64,000 nt of DNA from Pelagibacter sp052048135. Its GTDB lineage: Bacteria; Pseudomonadota; Alphaproteobacteria; Pelagibacterales; Pelagibacteraceae. Below are positions 25,988-34,671 of the stretch, piece by piece; position 1 is the first letter of the stretch; every line of letters starts with the position of its first letter. The stretch lies in the NCBI RefSeq assembly GCF_052048135.1, contig NZ_JBNAIM010000002.1:744001-808000 (forward strand), read 5' to 3'. Both the position numbers and the translations under genes were made by a program. The notes under the pieces are model-generated. The model made no database searches and was not told the origin of the DNA. It was given only the letters and a program-made list of their open reading frames with translations.

Positions 25988-26755
25988 ATGAAAAAATTAT
26001 TTTTAATAGCAGTATTTGCTTTTTTACCCTTTTCTTTAAACGCAGAGTCTAATTTAGACAAAATTCTTTCATCAGGAGTTTTAAAAGTTGGAACAACTGG
26101 TGATTGGGATCCTATGACAATGAAAGATCCAGCAACAAATAAATATAAAGGATTTGATATTGATGTAATGAATGAATTAGCTAAAGACATGGGTGTAAAA
26201 GTTGAATTTGTTCCGGCTGAGTGGAAGACAATAGTTTCAGGAATTACGTCAGAAAGATATGATATTTCAACAAGTGTAACAAAAACTCCTAAAAGAGCTG
26301 AAGTAGCAGGTTTTACAGATACTTATTACAAATATGGAACTGTTCCACTAGTACTTAAGAAAAATTTAAAAAAATTCCCGACATGGGACTCATTAAATAA
26401 TTCAAATGTAACTATTGCTACAACTCTTGGTACATCACAAGAAGAAAAAGCAAAAGAATTTTTTCCAAAATCAAAATTAAATTCTGTTGAAGCTCCCGCT
26501 AGAGATTTTCAGGAAGTTTTAGCTGGGAGAGCTGATGGAAATATAACTAGTTCAACAGAAGCCAATAAATTAGTAATCAAATACCCGCAATTAGCAATTG
26601 TTCCTGATGGAGAAAAAAATCCAGCATTCTTAGCTATGATGGTTCCAAAAGGTGACGATAAATGGAACAGTTACGTTAATGACTGGATAAAAAAGAAAAA
26701 ATCATCAGGGTTTTTTACAAAGTTACTGGCTAAATATAATCTAAAAAGTTTATAA
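25988..26755 (+). CDS. ABC-type amino-acid-like solute-binding protein
   Basis: Periplasmic binding protein of the PBPb / family 3 type, 255 aa. A cleavable signal peptide (1 to about 19, ending SLNAES) is followed by GVLKVGTTGDWDPMT, YKGFDIDVMNELAKDMGVK and ERYDISTSVTKTPKRAEV. This layout also occurs in periplasmic cyclohexadienyl dehydratases (PheC-like), so enzyme function cannot be ruled out. The following permease gene favours a transport role. A good AAAAGGA ribosome-binding site precedes the ATG. It lies 34 bases after soxG. Co-location suggests a substrate connected with methylated glycine or another amino acid, but the ligand is unknown. Confidence 0.78.
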   Translation: MKKLFLIAVFAFLPFSLNAESNLDKILSSGVLKVGTTGDWDPMTMKDPATNKYKGFDIDVMNELAKDMGVKVEFVPAEWKTIVSGITSERYDISTSVTKTPKRAEVAGFTDTYYKYGTVPLVLKKNLKKFPTWDSLNNSNVTIATTLGTSQEEKAKEFFPKSKLNSVEAPARDFQEVLAGRADGNITSSTEANKLVIKYPQLAIVPDGEKNPAFLAMMVPKGDDKWNSYVNDWIKKKKSSGFFTKLLAKYNLKSL

Positions 26756-26795
26756 TCAATTAGTAATTAATTTTTAATTCTTTATAACTTTAAGA

Positions 26796-27527
26796 GTGAG
26801 AAATTTATTTTTTTTACTTTTAATTTTACCTTTAACTTCGTGCGTTAAGAGCGAGCTTAATTGGTTAATTTTGTCCCCTAACAATATAGAGGGATTAACT
26901 AATCTAAAATTTTTGTTAAGTGGTTTAACTACAACTATTTTCATTTCTGTGGTTTCAATAATTATTTCTATATTTTTAGGACTAGTTGTTGCTATACCAT
27001 CTTTAGCAAAGAATAAATTATTAACTTATCTAAACATAGGTTATGTGGAAATAGTAAGAGCAATACCGTTGTTAGTTCTTATTTTGTGGATCTATTATGG
27101 TTTACCAATAATGACAGGTATTAGTTTCAGTCCATTTGTATCTGGTATCATTGCTCTATCTATAAGTGAAAGTGCTTTTCAAGCTGAAATTTTTAGAGCA
27201 GGAATTAATTCAATAAAAAAATCACAATGGGAAGCCGGTAGCTCTTTAGGGCTTAATTTTTTTCGAAAATTAAAATTAGTCATTCTTCCTCAGGCAATTA
27301 AAAATATTTTACCAGCTATAGGAAACCAATTTGTTTATGTTTTAAAGATGTCTTCATTGGTTTCAATTATTGGTATCGGTGATTTGACTAGAAAAGCTAA
27401 TGAACTTGTTGTTACAACCTATCGACCATTAGAAATTTATACATTTTTAATTTTAGAATATTTAGTTTTAATATTAATTGTTTCCTATTTGGTGAGAAAA
27501 TTGGAAAAAAAATTACAAAAAGATTAA
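26796..27527 (+). CDS. ABC transporter permease, amino acid type
   Basis: Inner-membrane permease of the HisM/GlnP type, 243 aa, with a GTG start. FLLSGLTTTIFISVVSIIIS begins the transport domain. RAIPLLVLILWIYYGLP and the cytoplasmic coupling motif QWEAGSSLGLNFFRKLKLVILPQAIKN (EAA loop, located about residues 148-174) are clear. The N-terminus, MRNLFFLLLILPLTSC, looks like a lipoprotein signal and is unusual for a permease. No later start keeps the domain intact. The solute-binding protein gene is 40 bases upstream. No ATPase gene follows, because the next gene is convergent and unrelated. It may borrow an ATPase encoded elsewhere. Confidence 0.85.
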   Translation: MRNLFFLLLILPLTSCVKSELNWLILSPNNIEGLTNLKFLLSGLTTTIFISVVSIIISIFLGLVVAIPSLAKNKLLTYLNIGYVEIVRAIPLLVLILWIYYGLPIMTGISFSPFVSGIIALSISESAFQAEIFRAGINSIKKSQWEAGSSLGLNFFRKLKLVILPQAIKNILPAIGNQFVYVLKMSSLVSIIGIGDLTRKANELVVTTYRPLEIYTFLILEYLVLILIVSYLVRKLEKKLQKD

Positions 27528-28003
27528 TTTTTTTTTCTCCAATCCCAAGGATATTCAAATTTCATAGACCACATACCCAAATTATTTGATCTTGCAAAAT
27601 CTTCATCTGTAATGAATTTCTTAGAATATTTTCTATATGCAAATGCATATCCACTTTTAACCAAATAACTTGATAAACTTAAATCATTTATAAAGCATTC
27701 AGCTAATGTTCTTTTGTATTGATCTTTTCCCTCTCTGACACAATTAATTTTTTTATTTCCAATCGCCTTAATCAATAACTCTTTAGCTCTAATGCCACAT
27801 TTAATTACTTCGTTATTCTTAATGCACGTTTGTTGTATTTCTGGAGTATCGATACCGCTGAAACGAATTTTTTCACCATTTAAATGTATGGTATCACCAT
27901 CAATAATTTTTAATTCACTCGATTTAACATCGTTATAGGTTAAGAAAAAAAATATTAGTAAAATACTAATAACTAAAAAGAGGTTTTTTTTGTTTAAATA
28001 CAT
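27524..28003 (-). CDS. Staphylococcal-nuclease-like (thermonuclease) protein, exported or anchored
   Basis: Calcium-dependent nuclease fold of the SNase family, 159 aa. A hydrophobic segment at about 8-22 would export or anchor it, so it probably acts in the periplasm. The catalytic pattern is intact: IIDGDTIHL at 33-41, the arginine R47 in KIRFSGIDTPE, glutamate E75 in IRAKELL, and R98 in YKRTLAECF. Two extra cysteine pairs (C60/C69, C88/C103) could form disulfides. Its stop codon shares the palindromic TTAA with the stop of the convergent permease. Its first 38 bases lie within the 3' end of the MATE gene. It may scavenge nucleic-acid nutrients (inference). Confidence 0.88.
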   Translation of the reverse strand: MYLNKKNLFLVISILLIFFFLTYNDVKSSELKIIDGDTIHLNGEKIRFSGIDTPEIQQTCIKNNEVIKCGIRAKELLIKAIGNKKINCVREGKDQYKRTLAECFINDLSLSSYLVKSGYAFAYRKYSKKFITDEDFARSNNLGMWSMKFEYPWDWRKKN

Positions 28004-29336
28004 TATTTAGAAAATAACCAATAAATATTAAAACGACAATCCCCATAGCCCAATTTGTAGCCATGATTGTGTAAAAAATATCTTCATAGTCTCCTCCTCT
28101 AATATTAATTACGTACCATAAGCTTAAAAAAGGAAACGCAGTTAATCTTAAAATACTTAAATAAAGACTATAAAGAGGTTTTTTGACAGCTTGAAATACC
28201 GCTGTAGTAATAAAGAACACTGGATAAATTGGTCCAATCAAAGCTGCAACTTTTAAGTAAATAGCTCCACTCATGACTGCTTCTTGGTTGTCAGTAAATA
28301 AAGAGACAAAAAATTCTGCCCCGAAAAATATTATTATTCCGGCAATTGCCATGAATGAAGAACCAAATAATAAAGCTTTAGTGTAGAGTTCTCTAATTCT
28401 ATCATAAGCTTTAGCTCCAAAATTTTGGCCTCCAATAGAAAGAACTGCTGTATTTAATCCAATAACCGGTAATAAAAATACTTGTTCAACCCTTAAAGCA
28501 GCTCCATAACCAGCAGTAGCTAGATCACCAAACTGTCCAATAAAATATAATATATTAAATATACCTACCCCAATAAATAACATACTGAACATAACGGGGA
28601 CAGCTTGTGTTGTTAATGGTTTTAAATACTCAAACTTAGGAATGAAGCATTGCAATTTTAGATATTCTTTTATCTTACAATTATTGACTTTATAAGCTAG
28701 ATAGATTGTTCCAATTAACTGTGAAATCACTGTAGCTATTGCTAGTCCAGCAATACCAAATCCAGGTATAAAACCATATCCCCATATAAAAAGAGGATTT
28801 AAAAAAATATTTAGGAAAAAACTAAATATTAAAACATTTCTATAACTTCTTGTGTCACCTTGTGCATTTAAAGTTCCGTTTAATGAAATTTGTATCAATA
28901 CAATAAAAGTTCCATAAAAAATTATATCTAGATATTCTCTTGTTAAAGCAATACCTGCTGCATCAGATCCCATTACACCAAGCAGATAATTTGAAGCATT
29001 TAATCCAAATAAAGTTACAAATATTGATACTGTTAAAGCAAAAATCAGAGATTGAGCAATATACATGGAAGCAACTCTTACTTTTTTTTCACCTATTGAA
29101 TTACCAATTAAAGCATTGGTAGCTGCTCCCAATCCAACACCAACAGCTATTATTGTAAAATAAATTGGAAAAGATTTAGCAATAGCACCTATCGCTTCTG
29201 CTGAAATTCTACCAGCAAACCAAGTATCAACTAAATTATAAAAAGTTTGAAATAAAGAACCTACACTTGCAGGTATAGTAACTTTTCTTAAAAGAGACCA
29301 AATTGGATCTTTAGTTAATTTTATTGATTTAGACAA
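27966..29336 (-). CDS. MATE-family multidrug/metabolite exporter
   Basis: Polytopic inner-membrane exporter of 456 aa with about 12 transmembrane helices. The N-terminus PIWSLLRKVTIPASVGSLFQTFYNLVDTWFAG is the classical MATE opening, and GLGAATNALIGNSIGEKK follows. The second half repeats the pattern (AVPVMFSMLFIGVGIFNILYFIGQFG). These transporters use proton or sodium gradients to export cationic compounds. The substrate cannot be predicted. It lies 8 bases after trhO and overlaps the nuclease gene by 38 bases. Confidence 0.92.
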   Translation of the reverse strand: MSKSIKLTKDPIWSLLRKVTIPASVGSLFQTFYNLVDTWFAGRISAEAIGAIAKSFPIYFTIIAVGVGLGAATNALIGNSIGEKKVRVASMYIAQSLIFALTVSIFVTLFGLNASNYLLGVMGSDAAGIALTREYLDIIFYGTFIVLIQISLNGTLNAQGDTRSYRNVLIFSFFLNIFLNPLFIWGYGFIPGFGIAGLAIATVISQLIGTIYLAYKVNNCKIKEYLKLQCFIPKFEYLKPLTTQAVPVMFSMLFIGVGIFNILYFIGQFGDLATAGYGAALRVEQVFLLPVIGLNTAVLSIGGQNFGAKAYDRIRELYTKALLFGSSFMAIAGIIIFFGAEFFVSLFTDNQEAVMSGAIYLKVAALIGPIYPVFFITTAVFQAVKKPLYSLYLSILRLTAFPFLSLWYVINIRGGDYEDIFYTIMATNWAMGIVVLIFIGYFLNNVFKQKKPLFSY

Positions 29337-29344
29337 AGTTATCC

Positions 29345-30253
29345 TTATTTAAATTCTTTTTGAAAAATATGTTTTTTTCCAGATTGTTTTGCTTTGTATA
29401 TCTGACTTTGTCTCATTCTAAAACGTGATTTTTGAGTTTCTGTTAATTTATCATAACAATTTGGACAAGAAACTCCCTCTTCATACTTATTTGATCTTTT
29501 GTCTTTTGAAGAAATAGGCATTCTACATCCACTACACATAGAATAAGAGCCTAACTTTAATCCATGTTTTAGACTAATTCTATTATCAAATACAAAACAC
29601 TCACCTTTCCACAAACTTTCATTTTTCTTTATCTTATTTAGATAATTTAAAATTCCACCATTTAGTTGATAGATATTTTTAAATCCTTTCTTCTTTAAAT
29701 AAACAGAAGTTTTTTCACAACGTATTCCACCAGTACAAAACATTGCTACTGGTTTATTTTTCTTCAATTTATTCAAATACTTAGGAAAATCTCTAAAATT
29801 AGTTATATTTGGATTTACTGATCTTTTAAAAGTTCCAACCTTATATTCAAAAGGTTTTCTAGTATCAATTATGTAAGTTTCTTTATTCTTAATTAGTTCA
29901 TTCCAATCTTTTGGGTCTAAATGAGATTTTATATTTCTCTCTTTAGGATTAATGATTAAATTCATAGGTACAATTTCTTTTTTAATCTTAACTTTAGGCT
30001 TATGAAACGGTTGAAATTTAGATTTAGACTCATTGCTACTATCAAATAGTTTAAATAAGAATAAAGATTTTAGTTTTTTAGTAGTTTTATCAATATCTTT
30101 GACGCTACCAGAAATAGTGCCATTTAATCCTTCTTTAGCAATGATTATCGTTCCTCTAATATGGTTTGAAATAAGAAACTTCTGTAAAAAAACTTTGTTT
30201 TTTTTTAAAGATTTAACCTTTATGAATTTATAAAAACCAAAAACTTTAAACAT
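29345..30253 (-). CDS. trhO: tRNA uridine(34) hydroxylase TrhO (rhodanese family)
   Basis: TrhO makes 5-hydroxyuridine at wobble position 34 of tRNAs using oxygen. The 302 aa protein has an N-terminal segment with IRGTIIIAKEGLNGTISG, a rhodanese domain at about 105-205 with the catalytic cysteine C173 in MFCTGGIRCEKT, and a C-terminal cysteine-rich part (MCSGCRMP, SCPNCYD) that could bind zinc. This is the TrhO/YceA layout. It starts at the base where the O-methyltransferase gene ends. Reads as complete. Confidence 0.92.
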   Translation of the reverse strand: MFKVFGFYKFIKVKSLKKNKVFLQKFLISNHIRGTIIIAKEGLNGTISGSVKDIDKTTKKLKSLFLFKLFDSSNESKSKFQPFHKPKVKIKKEIVPMNLIINPKERNIKSHLDPKDWNELIKNKETYIIDTRKPFEYKVGTFKRSVNPNITNFRDFPKYLNKLKKNKPVAMFCTGGIRCEKTSVYLKKKGFKNIYQLNGGILNYLNKIKKNESLWKGECFVFDNRISLKHGLKLGSYSMCSGCRMPISSKDKRSNKYEEGVSCPNCYDKLTETQKSRFRMRQSQIYKAKQSGKKHIFQKEFK

Positions 30254-30903
30254 TATAAAACCCTACAAACAGTCATTCCATCACCTAATGGAATAATTAT
30301 TTGCTCTACTCTTTTATCTTCAGATACAAATTTATTAAATTCTCTAATATTTATAGTAAATTTATCATTATTTTTTTCATCAGCTACTTCACCGTGCCAT
30401 AAAACGTTATCAATAATGATCAACCCACCTTTATTTAATAATTTTAGGGATTTTTCATAATATTCCTTATAATTCATTTTATCAGCATCAATAAAAATCA
30501 TATCAAATTTATTATTTTCTAATTCTTTCAAGCTTTCAAGAGCCGGTTTAATTATTGTTTGAATTTTATGATCTTGATTAGCTTTTTTAAAAAAATTTAA
30601 TGATATTTTGTTTGTCTCTTCATCTTTATCAAGAGCAATTAACTTTCCGTCATCAGGTAAAGCGAGTGAAATTGTGAGCGCACTCAGACCAGTAAAAGTT
30701 CCGATTTCAAGAACATTTTTAATATTTGAAACTTTTATAATTAGATGAAGAAAATGACATTGTGTGGGATCAATCTGCATTCTTTTGATGTCACCTAAAG
30801 TTTTATTATAATCAATTATCTCTTGTTGGACTGGATGTAAACTTAATCCAAAATCATTTATATAATTTTGTAACTTTTCTGTAATATCAAGGTTTGCACC
30901 CAT
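30253..30903 (-). CDS. Class I SAM-dependent O-methyltransferase
   Basis: The 216 aa protein fits the caffeoyl-CoA / catechol O-methyltransferase-like family. The SAM-binding motif VLEIGTFTGLSALTISLAL is at about 60-78. LIALDKDEETNKI supplies the acidic ribose-binding residue. MIFIDADKMNYKEYYEKSLKLL is the metal-binding post-motif and GLIIIDNVLWHGEV the last family block. Such enzymes methylate catechol-like small molecules, and the substrate is unknown here. It lies one base after gatB on the same strand. Confidence 0.88.
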   Translation of the reverse strand: MGANLDITEKLQNYINDFGLSLHPVQQEIIDYNKTLGDIKRMQIDPTQCHFLHLIIKVSNIKNVLEIGTFTGLSALTISLALPDDGKLIALDKDEETNKISLNFFKKANQDHKIQTIIKPALESLKELENNKFDMIFIDADKMNYKEYYEKSLKLLNKGGLIIIDNVLWHGEVADEKNNDKFTINIREFNKFVSEDKRVEQIIIPLGDGMTVCRVL

Positions 30904-30904
30904 T

Positions 30905-32395
30905 CTACTGAAGTTTTTTCTTTAAAATCTCATTTATAAGTTGAGGATTAGCTTTACCACCAGAAGCTTTCATTGCTTGACCAACAAAAAAACCAAATAA
31001 TTTTTCCTTACCTTGTTTATATTCAATTGCTTTTTCTCTATTATCATTAATTATTTTATCAATTAAAGCCTCTATTGCTTTAGGATCACTTTGTTGTTTG
31101 AGTCCCTTTTCTTCAACTATTTTTTGAGGATCTTTATCCCCGTCCAACATTAGTTCAAATACAGTCTTTGCTATTTTTCCTGAAATTGTTCCATTCTTTA
31201 TTAAGTTAACTAGTATGGCTAAATTCTTTGCACTTACTGGGCTTTGAGAGATTTCTAAATTTTTATTATTTAAAACTGCAAATAATTCACCTGTAATCCA
31301 GTTAACTGCTAATTTTATATCTTTATTCTTACCCATCTTAGCTACAACTTCTTCAAAATATTTTGCTGTATCAATATCTGAGACTAAGATTGTTGCCTCA
31401 TATGGTGAAAGCTTAAATTGATCTATAAATCTTTTCTTTTTATCGTCCGGTAATTCTGGGATGTTAGTCTTAAGGTCATTAATAAATTCATCAGAAACTT
31501 CTAAAGGCAATAGATCAGGATCTGGAAAATATCTATAGTCGTGTGCATCCTCTTTAGATCTCATTGATCTTGTTTCATTTTTTTTTGTATCAAATAATCT
31601 TGTCTCTTGATCAATTGATTTGCCTTCTTCAATTAAATCTACCTGCCTATTTGCCTCATATTCGATAGCCATTTGCATAAATTTGATTGAATTTACATTT
31701 TTGATTTCGCATCTTGTTCCAAATTCTTTTGAGCCTTTTGTTCTTACAGAAACATTAACATCAGCTCTAAGTGATCCTTCTTGCATATTGCCATCACATG
31801 TACCTAAATATCTCATTATTGATCTTAATTTTTTAATATATGCACTTACTTCATCAGGAGATCTAAGATCTGGTTTGCTTACAATTTCCATTAAAGCCAC
31901 ACCTGATCTGTTAAGATCTACAAAGGTATTTTGAGGATCAAGATCGTGAATACTTTTTCCTGCATCTTGTTCTAAATGTAATCTTTCAATACCAACTTCT
32001 TTTTGACCATCAGGCATATCTAAAATGACTTTACCCTCACCTACTATAGGATCTTTAAATTGAGAAATCTGATATCCTTGAGGTAAATCTGCATAAAAAT
32101 AATTTTTTCTATCAAATACAGAACGTTTATTAATTTTTGCATTAAGGCCAATACCGGTTTTAATAGCTTGTTTTACACAAAATTCATTTATTACAGGTAG
32201 CATTCCTGGGAACGCTGCATCAACTAAACTTACCTGGGTATTTGGTTCAGCTCCAAATTTAGTAGCAGAGGTAGAAAATAATTTTGACTCTGATAATACT
32301 TGAGCATGAACCTCTAAACCAATAACAACCTCGTATTGATTATCTTTTCGATTGATTAGATATTCTGAATTTTTTTTATTCACTTGATCCACCAA
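30905..32395 (-). CDS. gatB: Asp-tRNA(Asn)/Glu-tRNA(Gln) amidotransferase subunit B
   Basis: GatB binds the misacylated tRNA and phosphorylates the acid group so that it can be amidated. The 496 aa protein has GLEVHAQVLSESKLFS near the start, FDRKNYFYADLPQGYQISQ, the GatB kinase-core segment RLHLEQDAGKSIHDLD, and the C-terminal YqeY-like tail from about 350. It overlaps gatA by 16 bases. The order is gatC-gatA-gatB on the minus strand, and the operon implies indirect synthesis of Gln-tRNA and/or Asn-tRNA, as usual in alphaproteobacteria. Confidence 0.97.
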   Translation of the reverse strand: MVDQVNKKNSEYLINRKDNQYEVVIGLEVHAQVLSESKLFSTSATKFGAEPNTQVSLVDAAFPGMLPVINEFCVKQAIKTGIGLNAKINKRSVFDRKNYFYADLPQGYQISQFKDPIVGEGKVILDMPDGQKEVGIERLHLEQDAGKSIHDLDPQNTFVDLNRSGVALMEIVSKPDLRSPDEVSAYIKKLRSIMRYLGTCDGNMQEGSLRADVNVSVRTKGSKEFGTRCEIKNVNSIKFMQMAIEYEANRQVDLIEEGKSIDQETRLFDTKKNETRSMRSKEDAHDYRYFPDPDLLPLEVSDEFINDLKTNIPELPDDKKKRFIDQFKLSPYEATILVSDIDTAKYFEEVVAKMGKNKDIKLAVNWITGELFAVLNNKNLEISQSPVSAKNLAILVNLIKNGTISGKIAKTVFELMLDGDKDPQKIVEEKGLKQQSDPKAIEALIDKIINDNREKAIEYKQGKEKLFGFFVGQAMKASGGKANPQLINEILKKKLQ

Positions 32396-33837
32396 TCGGT
32401 AATTTTATTTTTAAAATTAATCTTTTCTTCCATTGCAAAGGCAATATTTAATATATTTTGTTCATCAAAAGCTTTACCAATTATTTGTAAGCCTAATGGG
32501 TATCCTTTTGAGTCATGTCCTGCTGGAATTGAAATTCCTGGTAATCCTGCAAGATTAACTGGGACTGTGAATATATCATTGAGATACATCGAAACTGGAT
32601 CATTTGTTTTTTCACCTATTTTAAATGCTGAACTTGGTGTTGACGGAGTTAATATTGCATCAATCTTTTTATATGCTTCATCGAAATCATTTTTTATTAA
32701 CTTTCTTACTTTTTGAGCTTTTAGATAGTAAGCATCGTAATAACCAGACGATAAAACATAAGTTCCTATCATAATTCTTCTTTGTACTTCAGCACCAAAA
32801 CCCTCTGATCTTGTCTTTTCATACATATCAATTAGATTTTCACCTTTAGCTCTAAATCCATACTTAACACCATCATATCTTGCTAGGTTTGAAGATGCTT
32901 CTGCAGGAGCAACGATATAATAAGTTGGTAAAGCATAACTAGTATGAGGTAAAGAAATATCAATTGTTTCAGCTCCACAATCTTTGACATACTGAATTCC
33001 TTTTTGCCAAAGATCTTCAATTTCTTTTGGCATTCCATCAACTCTATATTCTTTTGGTATCCCAATTTTTTTTCCTTTAATATTATTAGTAAGTTCTTTA
33101 CTGTATTGATTTCTTTTAAAATCTATTGAAGTGGAATCTTTTGGATCGTAAGTGCTAATTACCTCTTGTAATAAAGCGCAATCTTTAACATTCTGAGCCA
33201 TTGGTCCTGCTTGATCTAATGATGATGCAAAAGCAACAATTCCATAACGTGAGCAACTTCCATATGTAGGTTTTAATCCTACTGTTCCTGTAAAAGAAGC
33301 AGGTTGTCTTATTGATCCACCAGTATCTGTTCCAATTGTAATCGGTGTTAATTGTCCAGCCACTGCTGAAGCAGAACCACCTGATGAACCACCTGGAACT
33401 AAGTCTTTATCAATTGGATTTTGCACGTTACCAAAAAAACTAGTTTCATTTGATGAGCCCATTGCAAATTCATCACAATTTAATTTACCTAAAAGTATTG
33501 CACCTTCATTCCAAATATTGTCAGTTACTGTTGATTCATATGTTGGTACAAAATTATTTAAAATTTTACTACCAGCAGTTGTTTTAACATCTTTTGTACA
33601 AAATAAATCTTTTACTGCCATTGGGATACCTGGTAATTTTAGATCTAAATTTGGTTTTTGATCAAATTTTTTTGCTTTGTCTAAAGCTGAAGTGAAATCC
33701 TCAGTAATATATGCATTCAATTCTTTGGACTTTTCAGATCTTTCAATAAATGCTTTGGTTACATCAGTTGAAGATAGCTTTTTATTTTTAATATTTTCAA
33801 CTAATTCTGTTAAAGATTGTTTTGTTATATCTGACAT
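32380..33837 (-). CDS. gatA: Asp-tRNA(Asn)/Glu-tRNA(Gln) amidotransferase subunit A
   Basis: GatA is the amidase that frees ammonia from glutamine for the GatB reaction. The 485 aa protein has the amidase-signature triad: K76 in PMAVKDLFCT, S151 in PGGSSGGSASAVA, and the nucleophile S175 in GTDTGGSIRQPA. These correspond to the cis-Ser/Ser/Lys system of the family. The end contains TPSTPSSAFKIGE and NLAGLPGISIPAG. Translation is tightly coupled: the start shares base 33837 with gatC and the end overlaps gatB by 16 bases. Confidence 0.97.
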   Translation of the reverse strand: MSDITKQSLTELVENIKNKKLSSTDVTKAFIERSEKSKELNAYITEDFTSALDKAKKFDQKPNLDLKLPGIPMAVKDLFCTKDVKTTAGSKILNNFVPTYESTVTDNIWNEGAILLGKLNCDEFAMGSSNETSFFGNVQNPIDKDLVPGGSSGGSASAVAGQLTPITIGTDTGGSIRQPASFTGTVGLKPTYGSCSRYGIVAFASSLDQAGPMAQNVKDCALLQEVISTYDPKDSTSIDFKRNQYSKELTNNIKGKKIGIPKEYRVDGMPKEIEDLWQKGIQYVKDCGAETIDISLPHTSYALPTYYIVAPAEASSNLARYDGVKYGFRAKGENLIDMYEKTRSEGFGAEVQRRIMIGTYVLSSGYYDAYYLKAQKVRKLIKNDFDEAYKKIDAILTPSTPSSAFKIGEKTNDPVSMYLNDIFTVPVNLAGLPGISIPAGHDSKGYPLGLQIIGKAFDEQNILNIAFAMEEKINFKNKITDWWIK

Positions 33838-34124
33838 TACTCAATTACCTTTGGTACAACAAAATAATCTTCATTATCTTGAGGAGAATTTTTTACAATT
33901 TGTTCTCTGATATTCTTACTTTTAACCTCGTCAGGTCTTAGTTTTAATGTTGTTTCAGCAACTGAGGTTAATGGCTCTACATTGTCTGTTTTTAATTCAT
34001 TTAGTTTTTCAATAAAGTCAAAAATTGAATTTAAATCACCAGCTAATTTTTCAGCTCTTTTTTCATCGACTGAAATTCTTGATAATTTAGAGATATGCTT
34101 TATTGTTTTAAGATCTATACTCAT
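33837..34124 (-). CDS. gatC: Asp-tRNA(Asn)/Glu-tRNA(Gln) amidotransferase subunit C
   Basis: GatC is the small belt subunit that holds GatA and GatB together. The 95 aa protein matches the family: TIKHISKLSRISVDEKRAEKLAGDLNSIFDFIEKLNELKTDNVEPL, then LRPDEV and the C-terminal NSPQDNEDYFVVPKVIE. It is the first gene of gatCAB. A 49-base region separates it from the divergent ruvX, and this must hold both promoters. Confidence 0.96.
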   Translation of the reverse strand: MSIDLKTIKHISKLSRISVDEKRAEKLAGDLNSIFDFIEKLNELKTDNVEPLTSVAETTLKLRPDEVKSKNIREQIVKNSPQDNEDYFVVPKVIE

Positions 34125-34173
34125 ATGCTATTTAATATGACGCAAACTATCACTTAAGTTTAAAATATACAAT

Positions 34174-34629
34174 ATGATCACTTTAGAGGAATTTAAAAAA
34201 AAACACTCAGATAAGTGTAGATTGATAGGTTTAGACCTTGGTTCTAAAAGAATCGGTGTATCTATTTGCGATGAAAAACAATTAATTGCCACTCCTCTCA
34301 AAACAATAAATAGGAATACTCTTAATGAATTAATTTCTGAGCTTAAAGCAATTATTGATGAAAATAATATTAAAGGAATAATAATTGGAAATCCTTTAAA
34401 TATGGATGGTTCATCAGGAAGATCAGCTCAATCTGTAAAGGACACTTCTCAAAAAATTGAAGAAAATATTAATATTCCTATTTGTCTATGGGATGAAAGA
34501 TTATCAACAGTTGGTGCTTTTAATCTATCTAGTCAATTAGACATCAATGTGAGTAAAAGAGAAAAGAAAATCGATGAAAATGCTGCTGCTTTTATATTAC
34601 AAGGAGCAATAGATTTTTTAAATAATTAA
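34174..34629 (+). CDS. ruvX: Holliday junction resolvase-like / pre-16S rRNA nuclease
   Basis: YqgF/RuvX nuclease of RNase H fold, 151 aa. In bacteria it trims the 5' end of pre-16S rRNA. The family motif GLDLGSKRIGVSICDEKQ at 19-36 provides the first acidic residue. KGIIIGNPLNMDGSSGRSAQ at about 69-88 and LWDERLSTVGAF at about 110-121 supply further active-site residues, with the last acid in DENAAAFILQG. Length is typical. It is the first gene of the plus-strand group through topA. Confidence 0.92.
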   Translation: MITLEEFKKKHSDKCRLIGLDLGSKRIGVSICDEKQLIATPLKTINRNTLNELISELKAIIDENNIKGIIIGNPLNMDGSSGRSAQSVKDTSQKIEENINIPICLWDERLSTVGAFNLSSQLDINVSKREKKIDENAAAFILQGAIDFLNN

Positions 34630-34671
34630 TACTTGCTATTATAGACAATTATAGCTATAGAGTTGGTTTTA

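Noticed and set aside
34663..34671. TTG start for pyrB
   Set aside because: The ATG at 34672 is a better codon and loses only three residues that are not part of the fold.
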